Part shown: positions 1 through 7,652 of the stretch, in pieces
How positions within the stretch are numbered: the stretch's first letter is position 1
How the letters are laid out: the number at the start of each line of letters is the position of its first letter
Source of the DNA: Thermoanaerobaculaceae bacterium
GTDB lineage: Bacteria; Acidobacteriota; Thermoanaerobaculia; Thermoanaerobaculales; Thermoanaerobaculaceae
Assembly: GCA_022865555.1 (NCBI GenBank)
Contig: JALHTD010000380.1
Location: 1-10,966, forward strand
Direction: 5' to 3'
DNA: 10,966 bases
Program-made: the position numbers and the translations under genes
The notes under the pieces: generated by a model
What the model was told of the DNA's origin: nothing
The model's input: only the letters and a program-made list of their open reading frames with translations
Database searches by the model: none

Positions 1-577
1 CTTCGCGGCCGCCCTGCGCTCGTTCCTGCGCCAGGACCCCAACATCATCCTGGTCGGCGAGATCCGCGACTTCGAGACGGCGGAGATCGCGATCAAGGCG
101 GCGCTCACCGGCCATCTCGTCCTCTCCACCCTGCACACCAACGACGCCCCGTCCACGATCTCCCGCTTGATGAACATGGGGATCGAGCCGTTCCTGGTCG
201 CGACCTCGGTCAACGTCATCGCCGCGCAGCGGCTGGTGCGGAGGGTGTGCCAGAACTGCAAGGAGGAGGTCGAGACGCCGATCCAGGCGTTGCTCTCGAT
301 CGGCTTCGCGGAGAGCGAGGCGCACAGCCTCAAGCTGGTCAAGGGGCGGGGGTGCGAGAAGTGCGCCAACACCGGGTACAAGGGGCGCGTCGGGCTGTTC
401 GAGGTCATGGACATGAGCGACGACATGCGGGAGCTCGTCCTGTCCGGTGCGACGGCGATGGAGCTGCGGCGCAAGGCGATCGAGGAGGGGATGGTCAGCC
501 TGCGGCAGTCGGGGCTGCAGAAGATCCGCGAGGGGCTCACCACCATCGACGAGGTGGTGCGCGAGACGATCCTGTAG
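1..577 (+). CDS. pilB: Type IV pilus assembly (extension) ATPase PilB, C-terminal part only
   Basis: This is the end of the cytoplasmic hexameric ATPase that drives pilin polymerisation. The gene is open at the window edge (frame starts at base 2) and about 191 residues remain. Visible parts are the Walker B segment IILVGEIRD (about bases 44-70), the His-box region STLHTND (about 125-145), and two CxxC pairs. The pairs are CQNC at bases 248-259 and CEKC at 353-364, followed by GRVGLFEV. This tetracysteine zinc site is typical of PilB/GspE ATPases and absent from PilT. Walker A and the N-terminal domains lie outside the window. GspE of type II secretion has the same architecture, but pilT, pilC, pilS and pilR directly downstream favour PilB. 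The stop is TAG at 575-577, 12 bases before pilT. Confidence 0.95.
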   Translation, partial: FAAALRSFLRQDPNIILVGEIRDFETAEIAIKAALTGHLVLSTLHTNDAPSTISRLMNMGIEPFLVATSVNVIAAQRLVRRVCQNCKEEVETPIQALLSIGFAESEAHSLKLVKGRGCEKCANTGYKGRVGLFEVMDMSDDMRELVLSGATAMELRRKAIEEGMVSLRQSGLQKIREGLTTIDEVVRETIL

Positions 578-589
578 ACAGGGGGAGAA

Positions 590-1705
590 ATGGCGATCAC
601 CCTGCACGAGCTGCTCAAAACCACGGTGGAAAGGGGTGCCACCGACCTCCACGTCACGACCAACACCCCGCCCGTGATCCGAATCGACGGCTTGCTGGAG
701 CGCCTTCCGCTGCCCAACCTCACGGCGCCCGAGACCAAGCGGCTGGCGTACTCCGTGCTCACCGACGCGCAGAAGCACCGCCTGGAGGAAACGTTCGAGC
801 TGGACCTCTCTTTCGGTATCAAGGGGCTCGCGCGATTCCGGGCCAACATCTTCTTCCAGCGTGGCGCGATAGGTGGCGCGTTCCGGCGGATCCCGTACGA
901 GATCCTGGGGTTCAAGGAACTCGGCCTGCCCGGCATCATCGACGCGCTGTGCGAGAAGCCGCGCGGGCTGGTGCTGGTGACCGGGCCCACCGGATGCGGC
1001 AAGTCGACCTCGCTGGCGGCGATGATCGACAAGATCAACGCGGAGAACCCGCTCCATATCGTCACGATCGAGGACCCCATCGAGTACCTCCACACGCACA
1101 AGAAGGCGATGGTGAACCAGCGCGAGCTGCACGCGGATACTCAGTCCTACGCCAACGCGCTGCGCTCGGCCCTCCGCGAGGACCCGGACGTGGTGCTCAT
1201 CGGCGAGATGCGCGACCTGGAGACGATCGAGTCGGCCCTGCGCATCGCGGAGACCGGCCACCTCACCTTCGCCACCCTGCACACCAACTCGGCGCCGCAG
1301 ACCATCAACCGCATCATCGACGTGTTCCCGGAGCACCAGCAGGCTCAGGTGCGCGCCCAACTCTCGTTCGTGCTCGAGGGCATCATGTGCCAGTCGCTGC
1401 TGCCGCGCGCCGGAGGCAAGGGGCGCGTGCTGGCGTGTGAGGTGCTGATCCCCAATGCCGCCGTCCGAAACCTGATCCGCGAGGACAAGGTGCACCAGAT
1501 CTACTCCACCATGCAAACGGGCCAGCTCAAGCACGGCATGCAGACGTTCAACCAGTCCCTCGCGACGCTCTACCAGCGGCGGCTGATCACGTTGCAGACG
1601 GCGCTTTCGTACAGTTCGAACCCGGAGGAACTGCAGGACATGATCAACCGTGGCACCGGCGTGGTGCAGCCAGGAGCGGCTCCACGAGTGCCGGGGAGGG
1701 GTTAG
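590..1705 (+). CDS. pilT: Type IV pilus retraction (twitching) ATPase PilT
   Basis: PilT is the cytoplasmic hexameric ATPase that depolymerises the pilus and powers twitching motility. The 371-residue product has Walker A GPTGCGKST (residues 132-140), an Asp box TIEDPIEY (159-166), Walker B VVLIGEMRD (201-209), and a His box in TGHLTFATLHTNSA. It also has AVRNLIRE (291-298), which matches the PilT hallmark AIRNLIRE needed for retraction. It lacks the PilB tetracysteine site. The C-terminus ends in a Gly/Pro-rich tail and is slightly longer than common PilT proteins of about 345 residues. The ATG has a purine-rich GGGGGAGA ribosome site just upstream. The gene lies 12 bases after pilB and 3 bases before pilC. 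PilU was considered, but the AIRNLIRE-type motif and direct linkage to pilB and pilC favour PilT. Confidence 0.97.
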   Translation: MAITLHELLKTTVERGATDLHVTTNTPPVIRIDGLLERLPLPNLTAPETKRLAYSVLTDAQKHRLEETFELDLSFGIKGLARFRANIFFQRGAIGGAFRRIPYEILGFKELGLPGIIDALCEKPRGLVLVTGPTGCGKSTSLAAMIDKINAENPLHIVTIEDPIEYLHTHKKAMVNQRELHADTQSYANALRSALREDPDVVLIGEMRDLETIESALRIAETGHLTFATLHTNSAPQTINRIIDVFPEHQQAQVRAQLSFVLEGIMCQSLLPRAGGKGRVLACEVLIPNAAVRNLIREDKVHQIYSTMQTGQLKHGMQTFNQSLATLYQRRLITLQTALSYSSNPEELQDMINRGTGVVQPGAAPRVPGRG

Positions 1706-1708
1706 GCC

Positions 1709-2911
1709 ATGCCTAGTTTCGAGTGGAAAGGCCGTGATCGCGCCGGGCGTCCCCAGGGCGGGGTGCTGGTGGCCGACAGCAAGGATGCCGTGCTGGCCGT
1801 GCTGCGCCGCCAGCAGATCGTGCCCATCACCGTCAAGGAGAAGGGCAAGGAGATCGCCCTCCCCAAGCTGCGCCGCGGCATCAACGAGAAGACCCTGGCG
1901 ATCTTCACGCGCCAGTTCTCAGTGATGATCGACGCCGGTCTGCCGTTGGTGCAGTGCCTCCAGATCCTCGGCGAGCAGCAGGACAACAAGGCGTTCCAGC
2001 GCATCGTTCTCCAGGTTCGCGAAGACGTGGAGTCCGGCTCCTCCCTGGCAAACGCCATGAAGAAACACCCTCAGGCGTTCAGCGAGCTCTACGTGAACAT
2101 GGTGGCCGCGGGCGAGGCGGGCGGTATCCTGGACACCATCCTCCAGCGTCTGGCCACCTACATCGAGAAGGCGGCCCGTCTGAAGGCGCAGGTCAAGGCG
2201 GCGATGATCTACCCGATCTCCGTGATCAGCATCGCGATGCTGGTCGTCTACATCATCCTCTGGAAGGTCATCCCTGTGTTCGGCGCGCTGTTCACGTCTC
2301 TCGGCGCCGAGCTGCCGCTGCCGACCCGGATCGTGGTGGCGCTCTCCAAGTTCATCGGCCGCTTCTGGTGGCTGATCGTGGGTCTGGTGGTTGCGGGCGT
2401 CATTGCGATCCGCCGCTACTACGCCACCGAGCAGGGCAGGCTCGTGATCGACAGCCTCCTGCTTAAGGCACCGATCCTGGGTTCGGTGCTGCGCAAGATC
2501 GCCGTCGCGCGCTTCTGCCGCACGCTGGGTACCCTCCTCTCCGCAGGTGTTCCGGTCCTTGAGTCGCTGGACATCACCGCACGCACATCGGGCAACGCGG
2601 TGATCGAGCGGTCGATCCTCGAGGTCCGCAAGGCGGTCGAAGAGGGCAAGAACCTGGCCGACCCGCTCAAGACCACGAATCAGTTCCCGCCGATGGTGGT
2701 GCAGATGATCTCCGTCGGTGAAGCGACCGGCGCCATGGACACGATGCTCGGGAAGATCGCGGAGTTCTACGAGGATGAGGTCGACACGGCGGTCGCGGGG
2801 ATGATGAAGCTGATCGAGCCGATACTCATCTTCTTCCTCGGCGTGGTCATCGGCGGCATCGTGATCGCCATGTACCTGCCGATGTTCGACCTGATCTCGA
2901 AGATCGGATGA
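1709..2911 (+). CDS. pilC: Type IV pilus inner-membrane platform protein PilC
   Basis: PilC is the GspF-family membrane platform on which PilB and PilT act. The 400-residue product has two T2SSF repeats. Repeat 1 runs from about residue 65 (FTRQFSVMIDAGLPLVQCL) to 190, and repeat 2 from about 268 (RFCRTLGTLLSAGVPVLESL) to 392. Both contain the characteristic GEA-G segment (GEAGGILD at 135-142, GEATGAMD at 337-344). Hydrophobic membrane stretches lie near 167-191, 219-234 and 371-391. The length is normal for the family. The ATG follows the pilT stop by three bases, and the TGA stop overlaps the pilS ATG, so translation is probably coupled on both sides. GspF is the alternative name by fold, but the context is a pilus locus. 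Confidence 0.97.
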   Translation: MPSFEWKGRDRAGRPQGGVLVADSKDAVLAVLRRQQIVPITVKEKGKEIALPKLRRGINEKTLAIFTRQFSVMIDAGLPLVQCLQILGEQQDNKAFQRIVLQVREDVESGSSLANAMKKHPQAFSELYVNMVAAGEAGGILDTILQRLATYIEKAARLKAQVKAAMIYPISVISIAMLVVYIILWKVIPVFGALFTSLGAELPLPTRIVVALSKFIGRFWWLIVGLVVAGVIAIRRYYATEQGRLVIDSLLLKAPILGSVLRKIAVARFCRTLGTLLSAGVPVLESLDITARTSGNAVIERSILEVRKAVEEGKNLADPLKTTNQFPPMVVQMISVGEATGAMDTMLGKIAEFYEDEVDTAVAGMMKLIEPILIFFLGVVIGGIVIAMYLPMFDLISKIG

Positions 2912-4578
2912 CGCACGGCGCACCGAGCCGGGCCGCTTCGCAGGGTGGCCTGGAACTCACCGCGCTGCCAACGGTGCGGACCGCAAAGTGGCTGATCGGC
3001 CTCCGCCTGATCGCGGTTTCCGCGTTGCTCGTGGGCGCGCTCCTGGTGCAGAGCATCACGGAGGAGTTGCTGCCCATCGCGCCGCTGGTCCGCGTGGCCG
3101 GCCTGACCTACGTGCTGTCGCTCCTCTGGAGCATCCTCTGGCTGATCAAGTTCCCGCCGCGCACCCACGGCGCCCTTCAGCTGTGCGGGGACCTTTTGAT
3201 CATTGCGACGCTTGTCTACCTCACGGGCGGACCCTCGTCCCCGTTCGCGTTCCTCTTTCTGATCGCCGTCGCCATGGGGTCGCTGATGTTCGGACTCCGC
3301 GGGGCCCTCACCGTGGCGGGCGGCGCCTTCGTGGTCTACGCGGCGATGGGCGAGGCGATCGCCTTCGGCCTGCTGCGGCCCGCTCGCTTTGGAGTCCTGG
3401 CTTCCCCGCTCGGGCCGTCTGGCCTCGCCTTCCAGATCCTCGTCACCGGCGCCGGCTTTGCCATCGTCGCCATGCTCACCTCCTACCTCGCCCACTCACT
3501 GCAGCAGGCCGAGGCCAAGCTGCAGGGCGAGCGGGCCGCGAGCGTCCGTCTGCTGGCCGTCTCCAGCGACGTCCTTCGCTCGGTGGACTCCGGAATGCTG
3601 GCAGCCGACGTGGAAGGCCGCGTCGTGCTGGCAAACCCGGCCGCCAAACGCATCCTCGCGGGGACCGACGCGCTCGAGGGGCGGCACCTCTCGGAGTTGC
3701 TGCCGCTTGAGGACGTCGAGTGGCCAGCGGTGCTGCAGCGCCTGAAGCTGGGATCCCCGATTCGGATCGACGGGACGGTTGCTGGGGGCAGGATCCTGCT
3801 CGGCTGCACGGTGACTGCGCTGACCTACACCGACGGGACGCTCGTCGGTCTGGTGGTCCACTTCCGCGACCTGACCGAGGCGCGGGAGGCAGCCAGGCGC
3901 GAGAGACTGCGCGAGCGCATGGAGGCGGTGGGCGAAATGGCTGCCGGCATCGCGCACGAGATCCGCAACCCGCTTGCCTCGATCTCCGGGTCGGCGCAGG
4001 TGCTGGACAAAGTGCCTGGGCTCGGGGCGCGAGAGCTGAAACTGTCCCGCATCATTGTCGAGGAGTCGCGGCGCCTGTCGGGCATCATCGAGTCGTTCCT
4101 CGGGTACGCCAGACCTCCCGACCCGCAGCGCGGGCCGTGCGACATCGCCCGCACGCTGGACGAGACGCTCACGCTGTTCGCAAACTCCCCGGAGGTGACC
4201 GTGGCGCACCGGATCGTGACCGAGATCGAGGGCCACCCGCAGCCGGTGGTCGCGGACGAGGGGCAGCTGCGACAGGCCTTCTACAACATTGCTCGGAACG
4301 CGATTCAGGCCATGCCGCAGGGTGGTACGATGCGTGTGGTGGCCGGGCCCGAAGGAAAGGACTACGTGATCCGCTGGTCCGACGAGGGAGTCGGTATGGA
4401 GCCCCAGCAGATCCAGGAGATCTTTCAGCCGTTCAAGGCGTTCCGAAAAGGGGGAACGGGCCTCGGCCTCGCGGTGGTGTACTCCATCGTGAGCGACCAC
4501 CGGGGCGACATTCTGGTCGAGAGCAAGGTTGGGAAAGGGACCACCTTCACCCTCCGGATTCCGCTGGGGGCGGCGTGA
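2908..4578 (+). CDS. pilS: PilS-type membrane sensor histidine kinase (NtrB family), partner of PilR
   Basis: This kinase phosphorylates the adjacent regulator PilR, which in studied pili controls sigma-54-dependent pilin transcription. The 556-residue protein has about six hydrophobic N-terminal segments (roughly 28-49, 60-80, 90-106, 111-129, 131-155, 171-196), as in PilS. A PAS-like region follows at about 215-320 (SGMLAADVEGRVVLANPAAKRIL). The HisKA motif AAGIAHEIRNPLASI has its phospho-acceptor at His350. The HATPase_c domain has N-box YNIARNAIQAM (key Asn464), G1 DEGVGM (492-497) and G2 GGTGLGL (515-521). The ATG overlaps the pilC stop (ATGA), with no strong ribosome site of its own, which suggests coupling. 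The N-terminal ~25 residues before the first membrane segment are variable, so a slightly later start cannot be excluded. The input signal is not evident; in Pseudomonas, PilS senses pilin in the membrane. Confidence 0.93.
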   Translation: MTHGAPSRAASQGGLELTALPTVRTAKWLIGLRLIAVSALLVGALLVQSITEELLPIAPLVRVAGLTYVLSLLWSILWLIKFPPRTHGALQLCGDLLIIATLVYLTGGPSSPFAFLFLIAVAMGSLMFGLRGALTVAGGAFVVYAAMGEAIAFGLLRPARFGVLASPLGPSGLAFQILVTGAGFAIVAMLTSYLAHSLQQAEAKLQGERAASVRLLAVSSDVLRSVDSGMLAADVEGRVVLANPAAKRILAGTDALEGRHLSELLPLEDVEWPAVLQRLKLGSPIRIDGTVAGGRILLGCTVTALTYTDGTLVGLVVHFRDLTEAREAARRERLRERMEAVGEMAAGIAHEIRNPLASISGSAQVLDKVPGLGARELKLSRIIVEESRRLSGIIESFLGYARPPDPQRGPCDIARTLDETLTLFANSPEVTVAHRIVTEIEGHPQPVVADEGQLRQAFYNIARNAIQAMPQGGTMRVVAGPEGKDYVIRWSDEGVGMEPQQIQEIFQPFKAFRKGGTGLGLAVVYSIVSDHRGDILVESKVGKGTTFTLRIPLGAA

Positions 4579-5930
4579 GCCGCCATCTCCTGATTGTCGA
4601 CGACGAGCGCAACATCCGGGAGCTGTTGCGCATTGTTTTCGAGGTCGAGGGCTACACGGTTACCGAAGCCTCGACGTATGCCGAGGCGACCCAGCAGTTC
4701 GAGCAGGGAAGGTTCGACATCGTGATCTGCGACATCTTCCTGCCCGACGGCAACGGCCTCGACCTCGTTCGCTCCTACCACGGCAGGGATCCCGATACCC
4801 ACTTTGTGGTGATCACGGCGCACTCGACTCCTGCACGCGCGCTGAGCGCCCTCCGCGACGGTGCGGTGGAGTACGTTTCGAAACCTTTCGACGTCGAGGA
4901 GCTGAAGATCATCGTCGAGAAGCAGTCGAAGCGCCCGACCGAGGAGACGTTTGTTGCGGGCTTGTTCGACTTCATCGGACGCTCGCGCGCCATGTGGCCG
5001 ATCCTGGAGCGCATCCCGCAGGTGGCGCGAAGCGAGGCGACCCTGCTCATCACCGGCGAATCGGGGACTGGCAAGGAACTGCTGGCGCGGGCCATCCATG
5101 CCGCCTCCCCCCGCGCCAGCCAGCTATTCGTCCCCGTCAACTGCGGTGCCCTCCCGGAAGGCCTGTTCGAGAGCGAGCTGTTCGGGCACGTCCGCGGTTC
5201 TTTCACCGGCGCTGTCAGCGACAAGCAGGGAATGATGCGCGAGGCGCACGGGGGCACGCTCTTCCTCGACGAATTGGGAGAGCTCACACCGGGCATCCAG
5301 GTCAAGCTGCTGCGCGCCTTGCAGGAGAAGAAGATCCGCCCCGTCGGCGGCAACCGCGAGTTCGACGTGGACGTGCGGGTCATCACCGCCACAAACAAGG
5401 ATCTCAAGAAGCTCATCGAGGACGGGAAATTCCGCGAGGACCTCTACTTCCGGATCAACGTCATCAATCTCCACGTACCTGCACTGCGCGAGCGCACCGA
5501 GGACATCCCGGAGCTGGTGCGGCACTTCGTCGAGAAGGCGTGCGCGAGGCTCGGCGTCGAGCCCAAGCAGATCCATCGCGACACGATGGCCGTCCTGGAG
5601 AACTACTCGTGGCCGGGGAACATCCGCGAGCTCGAGAACGTGATCGAGCGCAGCGTTGCCACGGAAAGCTCCCAGCTCATCACGGTCAGCTCGCTCCCGC
5701 CCAGCATCCTCGGCAGCGAGACCGAGGCGGGCGTGCTCCCGCCCTTGGCCGTTCTTCCAGATAACGGCTTCGACCTCGAGGCTCACGTCGATGCCGTTCG
5801 GCGCGAACTCATGCGGCAGGCGCTGAAGCGTGCGGGCGGCGTGCAGAAGGAGGCGGCGCGCGTGTTACGGATGACCTACCGTGCATTCCGGTACCGCGCC
5901 GAGAAGTACAAACTGACGACGGAGGACTAG
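4575..5930 (+). CDS. pilR: PilR-type sigma-54-dependent response regulator (NtrC family)
   Basis: This is an enhancer-binding activator of sigma-54 promoters, expected to control pilin expression after phosphorylation by PilS. The 451-residue product has a receiver domain (1-~120) with acidic pair Asp9/Asp10, phospho-acceptor Asp53, Thr81 and Lys103. The AAA+ domain has Walker A GESGTGKE (161-168), the sigma-54 contact loop GSFTGA (208-213) and Walker B GGTLFLDELGEL. A Fis-type helix-turn-helix occupies the C-terminal ~40 residues (ELMRQALKRAGGVQKEAARV). The contact loop has Ser where the usual motif GAFTGA has Ala; all other positions match. The GTG start at 4575 overlaps the pilS TGA (GTGA) and gives the exact receiver N-terminus SRHLLIVDDE. 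The open frame continues upstream, but there it only shadows pilS. Confidence 0.95.
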   Translation: MSRHLLIVDDERNIRELLRIVFEVEGYTVTEASTYAEATQQFEQGRFDIVICDIFLPDGNGLDLVRSYHGRDPDTHFVVITAHSTPARALSALRDGAVEYVSKPFDVEELKIIVEKQSKRPTEETFVAGLFDFIGRSRAMWPILERIPQVARSEATLLITGESGTGKELLARAIHAASPRASQLFVPVNCGALPEGLFESELFGHVRGSFTGAVSDKQGMMREAHGGTLFLDELGELTPGIQVKLLRALQEKKIRPVGGNREFDVDVRVITATNKDLKKLIEDGKFREDLYFRINVINLHVPALRERTEDIPELVRHFVEKACARLGVEPKQIHRDTMAVLENYSWPGNIRELENVIERSVATESSQLITVSSLPPSILGSETEAGVLPPLAVLPDNGFDLEAHVDAVRRELMRQALKRAGGVQKEAARVLRMTYRAFRYRAEKYKLTTED

Positions 5931-5933
5931 ACC

Positions 5934-6377
5934 GTGCTGATCCTCGCCCTGATGCTCGCGGCGACCGTGCCCCCCGGCGCACCCGAGTGCGTGATGCCCG
6001 ACGGGACGCGCGTGCAGCTGGAGCTCGCCCTCACCGACGAGGAGAAACAGCTCGGATTGATGTTTCGCGACACTCTTCCAGCGGACCGCGGCATGCTCTT
6101 CATCTACGAGGCCGACGGGCCGCTCGAGTTCTGGATGAAGAACACCTTCATCCCGCTCGACTTCGTCTGGGTGAGCGCGTCCGGCGAGGTGGTCGATGTG
6201 CGCGCCGACGTCCAGCCGTGCAGGTCCGACCCGTGCCCGGCCTACGGGTCAAGCAAGCCCGCGCGCGCCGTGCTCGAGGTGAACGCCGGTTTCGCCTCAG
6301 CCCACGGCGTGCGCCCCGGTGATCGGCTGATGTTCAACAAGGTGCCCGGCTTTCCGGTGAGCGGAGGAAAGAGATGA
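5934..6377 (+). CDS. DUF192 family protein, probably exported
   Basis: The 147-residue protein belongs to the DUF192 (YceH-unrelated, Pfam UPF0127-type) family of unknown biochemical function. Recognisable signatures are EKQLGLMFR (about 37-45), GMLFIY (53-58), the core FWMKNTFIPLDFVWV (66-80) and ARAVLEVNAGFA (110-121). The N-terminus is hydrophobic (MLILALMLAATVPPGA), a short signal peptide or lipid-anchor-free export signal. Family members are often secreted or periplasmic. Two extra Cys residues at 96 and 101 could form a disulfide outside the cytoplasm. The start is GTG at 5934, with GGAGG at 5921-5925 at good spacing, three bases after the pilR stop. Its stop overlaps the galU ATG. Co-transcription with the pil genes looks likely, but a pilus role is inference only. 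Confidence 0.85.
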   Translation: MLILALMLAATVPPGAPECVMPDGTRVQLELALTDEEKQLGLMFRDTLPADRGMLFIYEADGPLEFWMKNTFIPLDFVWVSASGEVVDVRADVQPCRSDPCPAYGSSKPARAVLEVNAGFASAHGVRPGDRLMFNKVPGFPVSGGKR

Positions 6378-7252
6378 ACCTGCGGCGCGCGGTCTTTCCA
6401 GTCGCCGGTTATGGGACCCGCTTCTTGCCGGCCTCAAAGGCCATCCCTAAGGAGCTGCTGCCCATCGTGGACAAGCCCGCCGTCCAGTACGTGGTCGAGG
6501 AGGCCGTGGCGGCGGGCGTCGAGACCGCCATCTTCGTCACCGCGGAGGGCAAGTCGGCCATCGAGGACCACTTCGACCGCAACTTGCGGCTGGAGGCTTT
6601 CCTGGCCGAGCGCGGCAAGCACGACCTGCTCGAGGTCGTCCGTCACGTGGGCACCATGGTGCAGGTGGTCGCGGTGCGCCAGAAGGAGGCGCTCGGCCTC
6701 GGGCACGCCGTGCTGCAGGCGGCGCCGGTGCTGGGCGACGAGCCCTTTGCGGTGCTGCTTGGCGACGACATTATCGTCGGCCACCCCCCGGCCATTGCCC
6801 GCCTCGCGGAGCTCGGCCGGCAGACCGGGGCTCCTGTGATCGCGGTGATGGAGGTGCCGCGCGAGGAGATCCGGCACTACGGCTGCGTCGCCGGCGACCT
6901 GGTGGAACCGGGGGTGTGGCGCGTGCGCGAGTTGGTCGAGAAGCCACCGCCCGAGGTCGCGCCGTCCAACCTCGCCATCATCGGCCGGTACGTGCTCACC
7001 CCAGCGGTTCTGCACGCGCTCGCTGCCACGCCTCCGGATCGCGCGGGCGAGATCCAGCTCACCGAGGGGCTGCGCCGCTGCCTCGCGGCGGGGCCGGTCT
7101 ACGCCTGCACGTTCCCGGGCAAGCGCTACGACGCCGGGAACAAGGCGGACTTCCTCCGCGCCACGGTCGAGATCGCGCTCCGCCACCCGGAGCTCGGACC
7201 CGGCTTCCGGCGCATGCTGGAGGAGGTTTTCGCGGAGGTGCAGGAGAAGTGA
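6374..7252 (+). CDS. galU: UTP-glucose-1-phosphate uridylyltransferase (UDP-glucose pyrophosphorylase)
   Basis: The enzyme makes UDP-glucose and pyrophosphate from UTP and glucose-1-phosphate, feeding surface polysaccharide, glycogen or trehalose synthesis in the cytoplasm. The 292-residue length is typical. The nucleotide-binding signature PVAGYGTRFLPASKAIPKEL spans residues 9-28. Other family segments are the glucose-binding GLGHAVLQA (108-116), LGDDII (129-134, metal/nucleotide site), EKP (189-191), GEIQLT (225-230) and GKRYDAGNKADFL (249-261). These match bacterial GalU rather than RfbA or GlmU. The ATG overlaps the TGA of the DUF192 gene (ATGA), with GGAGG at 6363-6367. It is the last gene of the plus-strand run and ends in the shared inverted repeat at 7250-7280. 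Confidence 0.95.
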   Translation: MNLRRAVFPVAGYGTRFLPASKAIPKELLPIVDKPAVQYVVEEAVAAGVETAIFVTAEGKSAIEDHFDRNLRLEAFLAERGKHDLLEVVRHVGTMVQVVAVRQKEALGLGHAVLQAAPVLGDEPFAVLLGDDIIVGHPPAIARLAELGRQTGAPVIAVMEVPREEIRHYGCVAGDLVEPGVWRVRELVEKPPPEVAPSNLAIIGRYVLTPAVLHALAATPPDRAGEIQLTEGLRRCLAAGPVYACTFPGKRYDAGNKADFLRATVEIALRHPELGPGFRRMLEEVFAEVQEK

Positions 7253-7280
7253 CTCGATTCGCCGGCGGCGAATCGAGTCA
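7250..7280. terminator. Bidirectional hairpin terminator shared by convergent galU and FmdB genes
   Basis: A perfect 14-bp inverted repeat: TGACTCGATTCGCC (7250-7263), a 3-base spacer GGC, and its exact complement GGCGAATCGAGTCA (7267-7280). The first three bases are the galU stop codon, and the last three are the complement of the FmdB-type gene's stop codon. Its position between convergent genes and its perfect stem argue for a two-way transcription barrier. No strong U-run follows at once on either side; on the plus strand a short GTTTTCC comes about 13 bases later. Termination by hairpin alone is therefore inferred. Confidence 0.75.
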
Positions 7281-7607
7281 ACCGGCCTTGGTCGTGTTTT
7301 CCTTCTTCGTGTCCTTGTCCGCGGACGTTCCGTCGGGTTTGGCGGATGCGCTCTCGGGCTTGGCGGAAGTCCCCTCGGGTTTGGCTGCGCCGCTCGTTTC
7401 ATCTTTGCCGGAGGCGCCGCTCTCAGGGCGTTTGGCGTAGTCGGTCACGTACCAGCCGGACCCCTTGAACCGCAATGCCGGCGCGGAGGCGACCCTCTCA
7501 ACGGTTCCGCCGCAGCGTGGGCACTGCGCAAGCGGGGCGGCGCCTAGGCGTTGCAGCACCTCGGTGTGCTCCCCGCAGCTTGCGCAGCGGTACTCGTAGA
7601 GAGGCAG
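7278..7607 (-). CDS. FmdB-family zinc-ribbon protein with repetitive Lys/Pro/Ala tail, probable CTG start
   Basis: This is a small putative regulatory protein of the FmdB/CxxC_CXXC family. The full product reads LPLYEYRCASCGEHTEVLQ and continues to a second CPRCGG, giving two CxxC pairs for one zinc ribbon (residues 8-11 and about 29-32). The middle SAPALRFKGSGWYVTDYAK matches the family end motif (RFKGSGFYxTDY). After it comes a low-complexity tail rich in Lys, Pro, Ser, Ala and Thr. The family begins MPxYEYRC, which places the start on CTG at 7605-7607, five bases after GGAGGA. No ATG, GTG or TTG lies between the in-frame TGA at 7653-7655 and this codon. A GTG at 7557-7559 would remove the first CxxC and so is unlikely. 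Length is 109 residues. Function is unknown beyond predicted zinc binding. Confidence 0.85.
   Translation of the reverse strand: MPLYEYRCASCGEHTEVLQRLGAAPLAQCPRCGGTVERVASAPALRFKGSGWYVTDYAKRPESGASGKDETSGAAKPEGTSAKPESASAKPDGTSADKDTKKENTTKAG
7323..7385 (-). repeat. Three tandem 21-bp units encoding AKP[ED]xxS heptads in the FmdB tail
   Basis: Units lie at 7323-7343, 7344-7364 and 7365-7385. Read on the coding strand they give AKPEGTS, AKPESAS and AKPDGTS. The pattern is seen directly. It produces a flexible, likely disordered C-terminal extension and could vary in copy number between strains. Confidence 0.8.
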
Positions 7608-7618
7608 GTTGCTCCTCC
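7605..7618 (-). promoter_or_regulatory. Ribosome-binding site and CTG start codon of the FmdB-type gene
   Basis: On the minus strand GGAGGA (7613-7618), a 5-base spacer GCAAC and CTG (7605-7607) lead straight into PLYEYRC. This is the strongest Shine-Dalgarno match near the gene, and it decides the start in favour of CTG. Confidence 0.7.
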
Positions 7619-7638
7619 GGGTGCCTCGAACACCCTGG
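7617..7638 (-). promoter_or_regulatory. Small hairpin between the DUF4388 stop and the FmdB start
   Basis: On the minus strand CC-A-GGGTG, loop TTCGAGG, CACCC-GG forms seven pairs with one bulged A. The last GG of the 3' arm is the first GG of the GGAGGA ribosome site, so folding would partly hide it. It begins 14 bases after the DUF4388 TGA. It has no U-run and so is not a good terminator. A modest effect on FmdB translation is possible; chance in GC-rich DNA is the alternative. Confidence 0.4.
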
Positions 7639-7652
7639 ACTGAGATTCTACT

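Noticed and set aside
590..1705. Identity as PilU instead of PilT
   Set aside because: The AVRNLIRE motif and direct pilB-pilT-pilC order fit PilT.
3720..4574. Long upstream extension of the PilR reading frame
   Set aside because: It overlaps the whole catalytic part of pilS in another frame, and the product is Arg/Gly-rich shadow sequence. The receiver domain begins exactly at GTG 4575.
5196..5213. GSFTGA in PilR as a loss of sigma-54 contact
   Set aside because: Only the second position differs (Ser for Ala). This is a conservative change in an otherwise intact loop with intact Walker motifs, so sigma-54 activation is still expected.
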